Source: an uncultured Phascolarctobacterium sp. (GTDB lineage: Bacteria > Bacillota > Negativicutes > Acidaminococcales > Acidaminococcaceae). Taken from it: a stretch of DNA of 52,366 nt. The notes under the pieces were generated by a model. It was not told the DNA's origin and made no database searches. It saw nothing but the letters and a program-made list of their open reading frames with translations. The DNA lies in NCBI GenBank assembly GCA_900541915.1, contig UQLS01000013.1, forward strand, positions 1 to 52,366, given 5' to 3'. Made by a program: the position numbers and the translations under genes. Position 1 is the stretch's first letter. Every line of letters begins with the position of its first letter. Positions 1 to 7,689 of the stretch are shown here, piece by piece.

Positions 1-2
1 TT

Positions 3-65
3 GCCGAGAACTGCCCCTATGGCAGGATGGTTAAGCATAGTAAAGATATTCAGATTGCGGCATAA
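3..65 (+). CDS. C-terminal tail of an upstream gene (partial)
   Basis: An open frame runs in from the window edge and ends at the TAA at 63-65, giving about 20 residues that end in DIQIAA. The stop overlaps the AAGGAG ribosome site of the next gene, the tight packing usual in phage operons. The product cannot be named from so short a tail. It could also be non-coding; the call rests on the position of the stop and the overlap. Confidence 0.4.
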   Translation, partial: AENCPYGRMVKHSKDIQIAA

Positions 66-75
66 GGAGATTACC

Positions 76-366
76 ATGAATATTTTTACTAAAGCAACCA
101 TCTACTACACCAGAGCCGTAGCAGAAGAAATCAAGCATAATAAAGCTTTCAGTACCCAGGTGCTTTTTGCTATCCGCAGATTTTTCTGCCAGGACTGGGG
201 CGATACATCTTCGGAAGATAAAGCTGTTAATGAAGACGCCTTAAAATACAAAGACTTTATCCTTGCTGCCTATGCTACCTGTAAAGGCAGGCTATGGATT
301 ACTGCCGAGAGTACCGATAAGACAGAATATGACATTATCACTGTACTTTTTCCGGCTGATTATTAA
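76..366 (+). CDS. small hypothetical protein of a phage-like operon
   Basis: This 96-residue soluble protein starts at ATG 76, seven bases after AAGGAG. The frame is open further upstream, but no better start or ribosome site exists there. I recognise no family. The C-terminal half (GRLWITAESTDKTEYDIITVLFPADY) has alternating hydrophobic residues that suggest a beta sheet. It lies 26 bases before the ERF recombination gene, so it is probably an accessory gene of the same phage or integrative-element replication and recombination operon. Confidence 0.6.
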   Translation: MNIFTKATIYYTRAVAEEIKHNKAFSTQVLFAIRRFFCQDWGDTSSEDKAVNEDALKYKDFILAAYATCKGRLWITAESTDKTEYDIITVLFPADY

Positions 367-392
367 ATTACAAAAACGAGGAGTGAATATAT

Positions 393-1025
393 ATGGAAAA
401 CGCAAAGATTGCTAAAAAACTTGTCGCTGTTATGAACGAATGCAGTCATGTAGCCAAGAACGGTATCAACAGCTTCCACAATTATAAGTATGCTACTGCC
501 GAGGATGTGCTGCAGAAGGTCAATGAATCACTTACCAAAAATAAGCTGGCAAGTATTGTCTGTCCTACATTAGAAAGTATGGTTGACGTAACCAACCTCA
601 AGGGTAACACCGAGCATTTGGCAACAGTATCTGTACAAGTGCATATAATCGACAGTGATAGCGGCGAAAGCGTTGATTTATTTGGTATAGGCTCCGGGCA
701 GGATGCCGGCGATAAAGCTGTGATGAAGGCACAGACGGCAGCAATCAAGTATGCCTTCATGCTCAGTCTTTGCATAGCTACAGGTGATGATCCGGAAGCG
801 GATGGTAAGACTGACGAAGCAACCTGCACTGAAAGTCAGCAAAATATAAAACCTGCTACTACTAAACCAAAAGCTGCACCAAAGAAAACAGCGGGTGAAG
901 GAGTGGCAATCTGCGCAGGCTGCGGCGAAGAGATAACCAGTGAGAAAGTTGTACAGTTTTCTGTAAGCAGGTTTGGACAGCCGCTCTGCATGGACTGTCA
1001 GAAGAAAGCCAACAGAGCAGCATAA
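393..1025 (+). CDS. ERF-family single-strand annealing recombinase
   Basis: The first 140 residues of this 210-residue protein match the ERF superfamily: the stretch after residue 20 (NGINSFHNYKYATAEDV) and the block GIGSGQDAGDKAVMKAQTAA are characteristic. ERF proteins anneal complementary single strands during recombination of phages such as P22. After a lysine- and proline-rich linker (about 145-168) comes a C-terminal CxxC...CxxC segment (CAGCGEE, CMDCQ) that resembles a zinc ribbon. Start ATG 393 follows GAGGAG. The gene marks the left end of the window as part of a prophage or integrative element, though no phage structural genes are visible here. Confidence 0.85.
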   Translation: MENAKIAKKLVAVMNECSHVAKNGINSFHNYKYATAEDVLQKVNESLTKNKLASIVCPTLESMVDVTNLKGNTEHLATVSVQVHIIDSDSGESVDLFGIGSGQDAGDKAVMKAQTAAIKYAFMLSLCIATGDDPEADGKTDEATCTESQQNIKPATTKPKAAPKKTAGEGVAICAGCGEEITSEKVVQFSVSRFGQPLCMDCQKKANRAA

Positions 1026-1038
1026 AGAAGGTGAAATC

Positions 1039-1317
1039 ATGAAGAACTGGAGCAGGTCAGAGAATTATATCTTCAACGATATGCTGCGCAAGTCAGAGCA
1101 GCTGATAGCAGAGCTGGTGAAAGATGAAGAAGGCTTCAAAGACATAGTAACTATTGAGCGTATCGCCAATATACTTATCATCCGGCTACGGAAGTTCCTG
1201 AAGGTTATGACCGATGATGAAATCTACACGATGCTGAAAGGAATGCAGTCGCTGAAGAAGATGCGCGCGCTACAGAAGCATAAGCTGGTAGAAGTAATCA
1301 GAGAGTATTGGAACTAA
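1039..1317 (+). CDS. small hypothetical helical protein
   Basis: This 92-residue product starts at ATG 1039, preceded by AAGAAGGTG, 13 bases after the ERF stop. It is charged and looks wholly helical (KSEQLIAELVKDEEGF, LIIRLRKFLKVM). No family is recognised. A frame open upstream overlaps the ERF gene but has no ribosome site. It is the last gene before a hairpin at 1321-1345, so it probably ends the phage-like operon. Confidence 0.65.
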   Translation: MKNWSRSENYIFNDMLRKSEQLIAELVKDEEGFKDIVTIERIANILIIRLRKFLKVMTDDEIYTMLKGMQSLKKMRALQKHKLVEVIREYWN

Positions 1318-1320
1318 GAA

Positions 1321-1345
1321 ATGCCAGCGAGTAATTCGCTGGCAT
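1321..1345 (+). terminator. hairpin at end of ERF operon
   Basis: A perfect 10-bp stem (ATGCCAGCGA with TCGCTGGCAT) around GTAAT sits directly after the stop of the 92-residue gene. The following TAAATGTTT is a weak U-tract, so termination may be incomplete. Confidence 0.6.
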
Positions 1346-1494
1346 TAAATGTTTATAAATAGCTATGTTTAACTTAATAATACATAGAATGTCAAATAAG
1401 AAGCACATATATACGATAAGTGTAACGGCACAGTAAATGCTTCTGTAGCATAATATTTATATAAGCTGATGTTTTATGTTAAAGGGTGAAAAGA

Positions 1495-1707
1495 ATGTTC
1501 TCGTTAGAGTATAGGATGATTGGTGCTAAAGTTTTATATTACCGCAGGCTAAAAGGATGGACTCAAAAAGAGTTATCAGATGCTTCAGGTGTATCTCGTT
1601 CGAGAATATCTGATATTGAATGTGGTAAAGGCCCATACAATATTGAGTCAATTTTACTGATAGCACAAGCTTTAGAAATTGAATATCAGCTGCTGATGGA
1701 AAAATAA
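1495..1707 (+). CDS. XRE-family helix-turn-helix regulator
   Basis: This 70-residue protein is almost only a Cro/C1-type HTH: GWTQKELSDASGVSRSRISDIECGKG holds the two recognition helices. ATG 1495 is preferred over GTG 1486 because AAAGGGTG lies six bases upstream of the ATG, while it overlaps the GTG. It is followed within 18 bases by the Sel1-repeat gene in the same direction, so it may autoregulate and control the Sel1/MORN cassette. Short single-domain XRE proteins of this sort often act as repressors of mobile or toxic functions; that role is inference here. Confidence 0.85.
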   Translation: MFSLEYRMIGAKVLYYRRLKGWTQKELSDASGVSRSRISDIECGKGPYNIESILLIAQALEIEYQLLMEK

Positions 1708-1725
1708 AAAATAGAGGGTGATTTG

Positions 1726-4700
1726 ATGCAGGATGTATTGAAATTAGAATTTGGTTCTCAGCAATTTGAGTATGATAAGGATTACCTTATCTATGCTGAT
1801 TTTAGAAAAAAGGCTATTAATATTGCGACAAATAGTAGTTTGGTTTTTATAGAGGAGTATAGAAAATTTAAAGAACTTGATGTACTCATCAAACAAGGAT
1901 TTTATCTTGGAAACTTGATAATAAATCAAGTTATTGAACATGCTGTAAAAGACTGTATTGAATTAGAAATGTATGATGTTAATGTAGATGTTTTTATGGC
2001 ACATGATTATGATAATAATATATGGAAACCTTGGCTGGAAGTATGCTCATTTATAAACGACCAGTATGTTGATATTGAATGTGCGAAAAAATCTGAAGAA
2101 GAAAGAAGAGCTTTTAGAAAAGCTACACGCTTACAGTTAGTTGGTGGTGGTTTCGGGTTACAAGGCGCAGCTGTAGGTATATTAAAAGCTGGAGCTGTTA
2201 ATGCTGTTACAGGTATAGCTCATAGTATTTTTAATTCTATAGGTAATGCTTGGGACTCTATGAATGCGTACAAGAAAAAATGTGCAATATATGAAAATGA
2301 GAATACTCTTAAAGCGTTACAAAGCGCATTAAGCCAAAGTATTTTAAATGTATATGATAACCTGGCTATAAATTTATTGAAATTAAATGTTAATAATGAA
2401 GGTAATATCAGAAAATTTAATGCAATTATGGACAATCTTCGTGAAAATAGAATTCCGGAAGATAAAGTTCATACTACATTATTTGAATTATTAAAGTTAA
2501 ATCCAATGAATTTTTCTATATATGAACGATTGGATGAATGTGTGGTTGATGAGAAATCTTATCATGATTTTTTGAATTTTAAAAAAATATTTGGCATATG
2601 CGATTATGAAGTATTAAATATTAAAGTAAATAATGCTCTTAATGAAGCTGACCATCAAATCGCAGAAATGCAGTTGAAAGCCGTTGATGGAACAGATGAT
2701 GATAAGTTGGCATTGCTGAAATATTGTTTAACTTATGACTTACTGACAAATAAAAAGAAGTATGTTAGTGAAACGACAAAGTTAATTAATTGCTTAATAG
2801 GAGCAAAGCATACAGATTCTCTTATTTTTATGGCAAAAAGATTAATTTATATGAGACATTCTTATGAAAATATAGTTCCTAATGCAATAGAATTTTATAA
2901 AAGTGCAATTGAAAATGGATCAGCGAGAGCAGCGTATGAATTAGGAAAGTTATATTATGAAGGTGAAGCTATAAAAAAAGATATAGAAACAGCGGATAAT
3001 TATTTTAAAAAATCTATGGAATTAAGTACAGCCAATGACGCGTATATTGTTGCTGAAATGTACCAACATGGATATGGAGTTAACAAAGATGAGAAGAAAG
3101 CAAAAGAGTACTATGAGAAAGCCGTTGAATTAGATTCTGTTGAGTTTAATAGTGATGAAGCAGCACTGCAACTGGCTAGGTTTGCTTTAATTGAAGAATA
3201 TACAGAAGATAGTGAGTTGGATTGTAACAAATATGCAGGTGATGAAGCAGAAATACAATTAGCCTTAGTTTCTATGGTTAAAGATAAGGAAAATAAATCA
3301 AATTATTATTATCAACTCATATTAGATAGGTATTCAGATAAGAAATCTCATGTTGTAGCTGATATGTATGCGCTTGGAGAGTTTGTTTATCAAGATATAG
3401 AAAAAGCTGATGAAATTTATAAAAAAATAGTCATTTTTGGTGATGCTGATATTTTGCATAAACATTTTACATCTTTCTTGTTATATAGGGGTAAACTGTC
3501 TGATAATGAAAAGGATAGAAAAGTTTATTATACTTTGGCTATGCATTTAGGCAGTAAACAGGCTGTTGCAAGAATTGCAATAGATAAGATTGAGAATTTT
3601 AATGGTACAGATGCTGACTTAAAGAAATGTGAAGAGTTGTTTGAGCAAGCAATAGACTATGGTGATACTGAAGCTGCTATTGCTATAGGGGACTTTTATT
3701 TAAAAAGGTATATAGATTTTTATAAGCGAAATGATATAACTTATCCATATTACTTAGAAAAAGCTGTGCAATACTTTTGTGCTGCCCAAAAATTAGGAGA
3801 TCCTTTGGGCGCTAAAAAATTAGGTGATATATGCTTGGATAGCAATTATGAAATTGGAAATGAATCCCAAGCGATTGAATATTATATACAAGCTGGTGAC
3901 TTGGGTGATAATGAAGGCTATGAATGTGCAGCAAAGATATATTTAGAGTCAAAGTATGATAATAATGTTCAAGAAGCGTTAAAGTTATATGAAAAAGCAT
4001 TATCACAAGGTTCTAGTTCTGCTGCATTAGAATTAGGAGAAATTTATTCTACTATCAGATATGGTAATAAGGACTTTTCTAAAGCTATTGAGTATTATGT
4101 GAAAGCTGGAGATTTAGGATATCGCGAAGGGTACTTCAAGGCAGCAAAAACTTATATGAATAGTGAATATGAGTTAAAGAATGCATTAGAAGCAATTAAA
4201 TATTTCGAAAAAACAGGAGATTTGGGTGATAGTGAAGGTTATTTGAAAATAGCTGAAATTTATTTGGATAATGAAATTGGATTAAATGATGCATATAAAG
4301 CCGTGGAATATTTACAAAAGGCTGTGAAAGCAGATAATGCGGAAGCTATGTGTATATTAGGCAGTTTATATGAAAACGGTACTGGTATTGAACAAAATTA
4401 TGATAAAGCATTAAGTTTATATCAGAAAGCATGGAATTTACAATGTGCAAAGGCAGCATATTTGTTAGGTCAATATTCATTAAAAACTGGTGATGTTGAT
4501 AATGCTTTAAATTGGTTTTTACTGGCTTGCGACAAACACTATTCTGATGCATTTTATAGTGCAGCTGAAATTTTCTATAGCAAGAAAGATTATGCTAATG
4601 CTCATATGTATTATTGGCATGCATCAAAAAAGTTTGGCTATGAAGAGATTGCTGAAGCCAAAATGAAAGAACTTATGGAAAATGAAGTTGCAAAACAGGA

Positions 4701-4887
4701 AATTGAAAAAAATATAGAATCTATTAATAAAAATAATCAAACTAATCAAACTAATCAGAATAACATTCGAATTCAAGAAAATATTGAGAAAGTAAGTAAT
4801 GTAAAAAAAGACGATTCTCCTGGTTGTTTTACAACGATTGGAGGAATTATATTTTGGGGTTTGATAATTAAATGGTTATTCTTTTAG
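1726..4887 (+). CDS. large Sel1-like repeat protein with C-terminal membrane anchor
   Basis: A 1053-residue protein; ATG 1726 lies five bases after GAGGGTG. Residues 1-135 form an unrecognised domain. Residues 139-172 are glycine-rich and hydrophobic (VGGGFGLQGAAVGIL), like a glycine zipper. From about 385 to 970 there are many Sel1/TPR-type repeats, for example AAYELGKLYYEGEAIKKDIE and three near-copies of an A-GDLG--EGY unit around positions 3890-4260. A short Asn/Gln/Thr linker leads to a final hydrophobic helix (about 1033-1053, GGIIFWGLIIKWLFF) with no following tail, suggesting tail anchoring. Sel1 repeats are protein-interaction scaffolds. AT-richness and position beside phage genes suggest transfer. 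No catalytic motif was seen. Confidence 0.8.
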   Translation: MQDVLKLEFGSQQFEYDKDYLIYADFRKKAINIATNSSLVFIEEYRKFKELDVLIKQGFYLGNLIINQVIEHAVKDCIELEMYDVNVDVFMAHDYDNNIWKPWLEVCSFINDQYVDIECAKKSEEERRAFRKATRLQLVGGGFGLQGAAVGILKAGAVNAVTGIAHSIFNSIGNAWDSMNAYKKKCAIYENENTLKALQSALSQSILNVYDNLAINLLKLNVNNEGNIRKFNAIMDNLRENRIPEDKVHTTLFELLKLNPMNFSIYERLDECVVDEKSYHDFLNFKKIFGICDYEVLNIKVNNALNEADHQIAEMQLKAVDGTDDDKLALLKYCLTYDLLTNKKKYVSETTKLINCLIGAKHTDSLIFMAKRLIYMRHSYENIVPNAIEFYKSAIENGSARAAYELGKLYYEGEAIKKDIETADNYFKKSMELSTANDAYIVAEMYQHGYGVNKDEKKAKEYYEKAVELDSVEFNSDEAALQLARFALIEEYTEDSELDCNKYAGDEAEIQLALVSMVKDKENKSNYYYQLILDRYSDKKSHVVADMYALGEFVYQDIEKADEIYKKIVIFGDADILHKHFTSFLLYRGKLSDNEKDRKVYYTLAMHLGSKQAVARIAIDKIENFNGTDADLKKCEELFEQAIDYGDTEAAIAIGDFYLKRYIDFYKRNDITYPYYLEKAVQYFCAAQKLGDPLGAKKLGDICLDSNYEIGNESQAIEYYIQAGDLGDNEGYECAAKIYLESKYDNNVQEALKLYEKALSQGSSSAALELGEIYSTIRYGNKDFSKAIEYYVKAGDLGYREGYFKAAKTYMNSEYELKNALEAIKYFEKTGDLGDSEGYLKIAEIYLDNEIGLNDAYKAVEYLQKAVKADNAEAMCILGSLYENGTGIEQNYDKALSLYQKAWNLQCAKAAYLLGQYSLKTGDVDNALNWFLLACDKHYSDAFYSAAEIFYSKKDYANAHMYYWHASKKFGYEEIAEAKMKELMENEVAKQEIEKNIESINKNNQTNQTNQNNIRIQENIEKVSNVKKDDSPGCFTTIGGIIFWGLIIKWLFF

Positions 4888-4923
4888 TATTTGAGAAAAG
4901 TAAGCTTGAGAGGAGCAATAATA

Positions 4924-6141
4924 ATGAAAAGCATAGTTAAGATACTTATAGCTATAATCAGCTTGATTTGTTTAGGTTGTGGTGGTAATGATAATAAGGC
5001 ATCAGAAAATCCATTTCAGAAATATGCTAATGAGCCTATTTTTTTTGAAGGGTATCAAAAATATTTTGTAACAGAGTATTGTAAAGAAATTGATAACTTT
5101 AATTCAGAATATTTATCTTTACAAAAGGATATTGATAAGTTATTGAGTGATCCAAATACAAAAGCTGTGCTTCTTAAAGCAGACAAAGGCTTTTTTTCAG
5201 ATAAAATTGAATATTCTGTTACAAATGATGAAAGTATTTATAAAGGTAAGCTATCTTGTTTATCGTATATAGGTAATTTAAAAAATAACAAACCTGATGG
5301 TGTGGGTATGATATTTATAGTCAATAGATTTAACTCTCGTGAAACATATAGAGCTTATGCAGGACATTTTGAAGATGGAAAATTTGATGGATACGGTATT
5401 ATATATAGAATACCTAATGGAGAAAATCATTATATACAAGAGAAAGGCTTTGTTACTAACTTAAAATATGTAAATCAGCAGGTTATAAACCATAGTGGAG
5501 ATTTAACCAGCCAAAATTTAAGTAAAAGAAGTAAAGCAGAAGTCTATAATAATGATTTAATAGATAAATATATGAATTTAGCATTGAAATTCGATAATAG
5601 TATGTCGTATGAAGGGAATTTTAAGGATGGTTTGAGAGATGGTAATGGCATATTATATTCTTATGGTAATTTTATTACATGGATAGAACCAGGTAAAAAA
5701 GAGTTTGACCAGCTAAGAAATAAAATTCAAAGTTATCTTGATGGTAAAGTAAAAGATAATAGTCGTTATGGAAAAATGTCACAGATGGAGTTACAGGATA
5801 GACTTAGAAATTTAGATGAATATGAAAAAATTGATGAAGCATCTGTAAGATGCCAAGGAAGACTATATGTAATGTCTGGTGAATTTGATAATGAGCCAGA
5901 TGGTAAATGTGTCGTATATACACAAAATGATACTGGAGATAAAGGGTATAAATTTTTCGAGTGTGAAGCAGATGAAAATAAATTAACGGGTGATGGTAAA
6001 GTATGGAACATTAAAGGAGAGGTAGTGTATGAAGGAAAGGCTGGAACTATAATGGATATAGTAAAGCAACTGGATTTAAGAGAAAATCTCACTTTAAAGG
6101 ATTATAAATTGAAGGATGATTATTTGAACATTAAACTTTAA
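4924..6141 (+). CDS. MORN-repeat lipoprotein
   Basis: This 405-residue protein starts at ATG 4924 after GAGAGGAG. Residues 1-19 are a lipoprotein signal peptide with lipobox-like ending CLGC; Cys19 would be lipidated. MORN-type units follow at about residues 105-130, 144-160 (YAGHFEDGKFDGYGIIY), 228-244 (YEGNFKDGLRDGNGILY), 316-331 and 356-375. MORN repeats form extended beta-hairpin arrays that bind partners or lipids. It lies 36 bases after the Sel1 gene and shares its low GC, so the two probably act together at the envelope: one tail-anchored, one lipidated. The function of the pair is not known to me. Confidence 0.8.
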   Translation: MKSIVKILIAIISLICLGCGGNDNKASENPFQKYANEPIFFEGYQKYFVTEYCKEIDNFNSEYLSLQKDIDKLLSDPNTKAVLLKADKGFFSDKIEYSVTNDESIYKGKLSCLSYIGNLKNNKPDGVGMIFIVNRFNSRETYRAYAGHFEDGKFDGYGIIYRIPNGENHYIQEKGFVTNLKYVNQQVINHSGDLTSQNLSKRSKAEVYNNDLIDKYMNLALKFDNSMSYEGNFKDGLRDGNGILYSYGNFITWIEPGKKEFDQLRNKIQSYLDGKVKDNSRYGKMSQMELQDRLRNLDEYEKIDEASVRCQGRLYVMSGEFDNEPDGKCVVYTQNDTGDKGYKFFECEADENKLTGDGKVWNIKGEVVYEGKAGTIMDIVKQLDLRENLTLKDYKLKDDYLNIKL

Positions 6142-6144
6142 ATT

Positions 6145-6218
6145 ATGTCCAATGTCCGGATGTCCGGCAGAAATAGAGTGTGTAAGCCGCTTAAATAGCG
6201 GCAGACACACTCTTTTTT
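6145..6218 (+). repeat. stem-loop element copy A with ATGTCCGG repeats
   Basis: ATGTCC is followed by ATGTCCGG and again ATGTCCGG, then CA, an A-rich spacer, a stem GAGTGTGT/ACACACTC (6176-6183 with 6205-6212), an inner stem GCCGC/GCGGC around TTAAATA, and TTTTTTG. It can act as a rho-independent terminator for the MORN gene, whose stop lies 3 bases upstream. A clearly homologous copy lies at 9613-9704, in front of the resolvase gene, with altered bases in both strands of the stem. Confidence 0.75.
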
Positions 6219-6223
6219 GTTGT

Positions 6224-6871
6224 TTAAATCTTGAGCAGGATATAATTTTTCTTATAGGTAAGCAGGCCATCTTTCTGCATCTTGGAAAGTTCGTTGCTCA
6301 TAGTGCTGCGGTCGACATTAAGATAATCCGCTAACTGCTGGCGGTTATATGGAATAACGAAAGAGTTGCTGCCGGCACGTTTGGCACATTCGGAGAAGTA
6401 GGACATTAACCTTCCACGGATTGATTTGGAGCTAGTATGCAGGATGCGCTGCGAGAGCTGGAGACTTTTATAAGCGCAGACAGTAAGCAGATTACGCGCA
6501 AGTTTAGCATGAATGGGGCAGGCGTTAGGACAGGTTGTTAAAATGCGTCTGGCGTTGATAAATAATATGCAGGTATCTTCTGCAGCTGTTACCGTTACCA
6601 GCAGCGGCTGCCCGGGAATGCAGGCATATATTTCGGCAAAGACACAGCCGGGGGCTGCATTGCCTAAGATACTGGCATTGCCCCAAATATCATTACAGGA
6701 AATCAGAGCCATGCCGGACAGTACGATACCGATATTCTCTGTCATACTGCCTTCTGAAAGAATGGTTTCTCCTTTTTGATAATCACGCTTGAAAGTATTT
6801 AGGCACGTTAGCAGCGTCTTTATTTCATCTTCCTGCAGACCACGAAATAACTTGGTATTAGCTAAATGCAT
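6224..6871 (-). CDS. Crp/Fnr-family transcription regulator
   Basis: A 215-residue protein: an N-terminal cyclic-nucleotide-binding-like beta barrel (FKRDYQKGETILSEGS, GIVLSGMALI) and a C-terminal winged helix with the Crp-type recognition region RQQLADYLNVDRSTMSNELSKMQKDGLL. No N-terminal cysteine cluster of the FNR iron-sulfur kind is present, so it is more like HcpR/Dnr-type sensors of nitrosative stress. It is divergent from the ferredoxin-hcp pair with an 89-base gap that contains a perfect palindrome, which supports control of those genes and probably of itself. The exact ligand cannot be read from the sequence. Confidence 0.85.
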   Translation of the reverse strand: MHLANTKLFRGLQEDEIKTLLTCLNTFKRDYQKGETILSEGSMTENIGIVLSGMALISCNDIWGNASILGNAAPGCVFAEIYACIPGQPLLVTVTAAEDTCILFINARRILTTCPNACPIHAKLARNLLTVCAYKSLQLSQRILHTSSKSIRGRLMSYFSECAKRAGSNSFVIPYNRQQLADYLNVDRSTMSNELSKMQKDGLLTYKKNYILLKI

Positions 6872-6885
6872 ATTTTTCTCCTTTT

Positions 6886-6899
6886 GTTGTTATAACAAC
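6886..6899. promoter_or_regulatory. 14-bp perfect palindrome, probable Crp/Fnr operator
   Basis: GTTGTTATAACAAC reads the same on both strands and lies between the divergent Crp/Fnr gene and the ferredoxin-hcp genes, 14 bases before the regulator's start codon. Crp/Fnr dimers bind such dyads. At this location it would cover the regulator's own leader and lie upstream of the ferredoxin promoter. Confidence 0.6.
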
Positions 6900-6960
6900 G
6901 GATTTATTGGTTTAATTATAGTATGGTAATGGTAGAAACACAAGTGAAAGGGTGATAACA

Positions 6961-7659
6961 GTGCTCAGAAAGATTATCCAGATAGATGAACATAAATGCA
7001 ACGGCTGCGGTGCGTGCGCGACTGCTTGCCATGAAGGCGCCATCGGCATTGTGGAGGGCAAAGCCAGACTGTTGCGTGATGATTATTGTGATGGATTGGG
7101 CGACTGCCTGCCGGTGTGTCCGACAGGAGCTATTTCTTTTGTAGAGCGGGAGGCTGCTGCCTATGATGAACAGGCTGTACAGGCCAATATAAAAAAACAC
7201 CGGCAGTTTAATGCAGCTGCTGCAGGATGCCCTGGCAGCAGGATGCAGTGTCTGCAGCCTGGGCAGAAAGTTGCCGTTTCTGCAGTGCAGACTGCGTCGC
7301 AGTTAGGACAATGGCCCTGCCAGATTAAACTGGTTTCGGTTAATGCCCCATATTTTGCCGGAGCCAAACTGCTGATTGCCGCTGATTGCAGCGCTTATGC
7401 TTATGCCAGATTGCATGATGAATTTATGCGCGGCAAAATTACGCTGATTGGCTGTCCCAAGCTTGATAATACAGATTACAGCGATAAGCTGACGCAGATT
7501 ATTCAAAATAACGATATCAAAAGCGTGACTATCGTCAGGATGGAAGTTCCCTGCTGCGGCGGACTGGAAATGGCGGCAAAAAAAGCTTTGCAGGCCAGCG
7601 GCAAATTTATTCCCTGGCAGGTTGTCACTATTTCGATTGACGGTAAAATTTTAGAGTAA
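6961..7659 (+). CDS. 4Fe-4S ferredoxin-type partner of hydroxylamine reductase
   Basis: This 232-residue protein begins at GTG 6961, six bases after AAAGGGTGA; the in-frame GTG 6952 overlaps that site. The N-terminal 65 residues hold two iron-sulfur motifs: CNGCGACATAC and a variant second one, CDGLGDCLPVCP. A middle segment has further cysteines, and the C-terminal part contains GCPKLD and VPCCGG, both likely metal or cluster ligands. Proteins of this architecture accompany hcp in anaerobes and are thought to deliver electrons to it. The gene precedes hcp by 30 bases, so the two are probably co-transcribed under the Crp/Fnr regulator. Confidence 0.85.
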   Translation: MLRKIIQIDEHKCNGCGACATACHEGAIGIVEGKARLLRDDYCDGLGDCLPVCPTGAISFVEREAAAYDEQAVQANIKKHRQFNAAAAGCPGSRMQCLQPGQKVAVSAVQTASQLGQWPCQIKLVSVNAPYFAGAKLLIAADCSAYAYARLHDEFMRGKITLIGCPKLDNTDYSDKLTQIIQNNDIKSVTIVRMEVPCCGGLEMAAKKALQASGKFIPWQVVTISIDGKILE

Positions 7660-7689
7660 AATTTGCTGAAATATAAGGAGGAAGAATAT

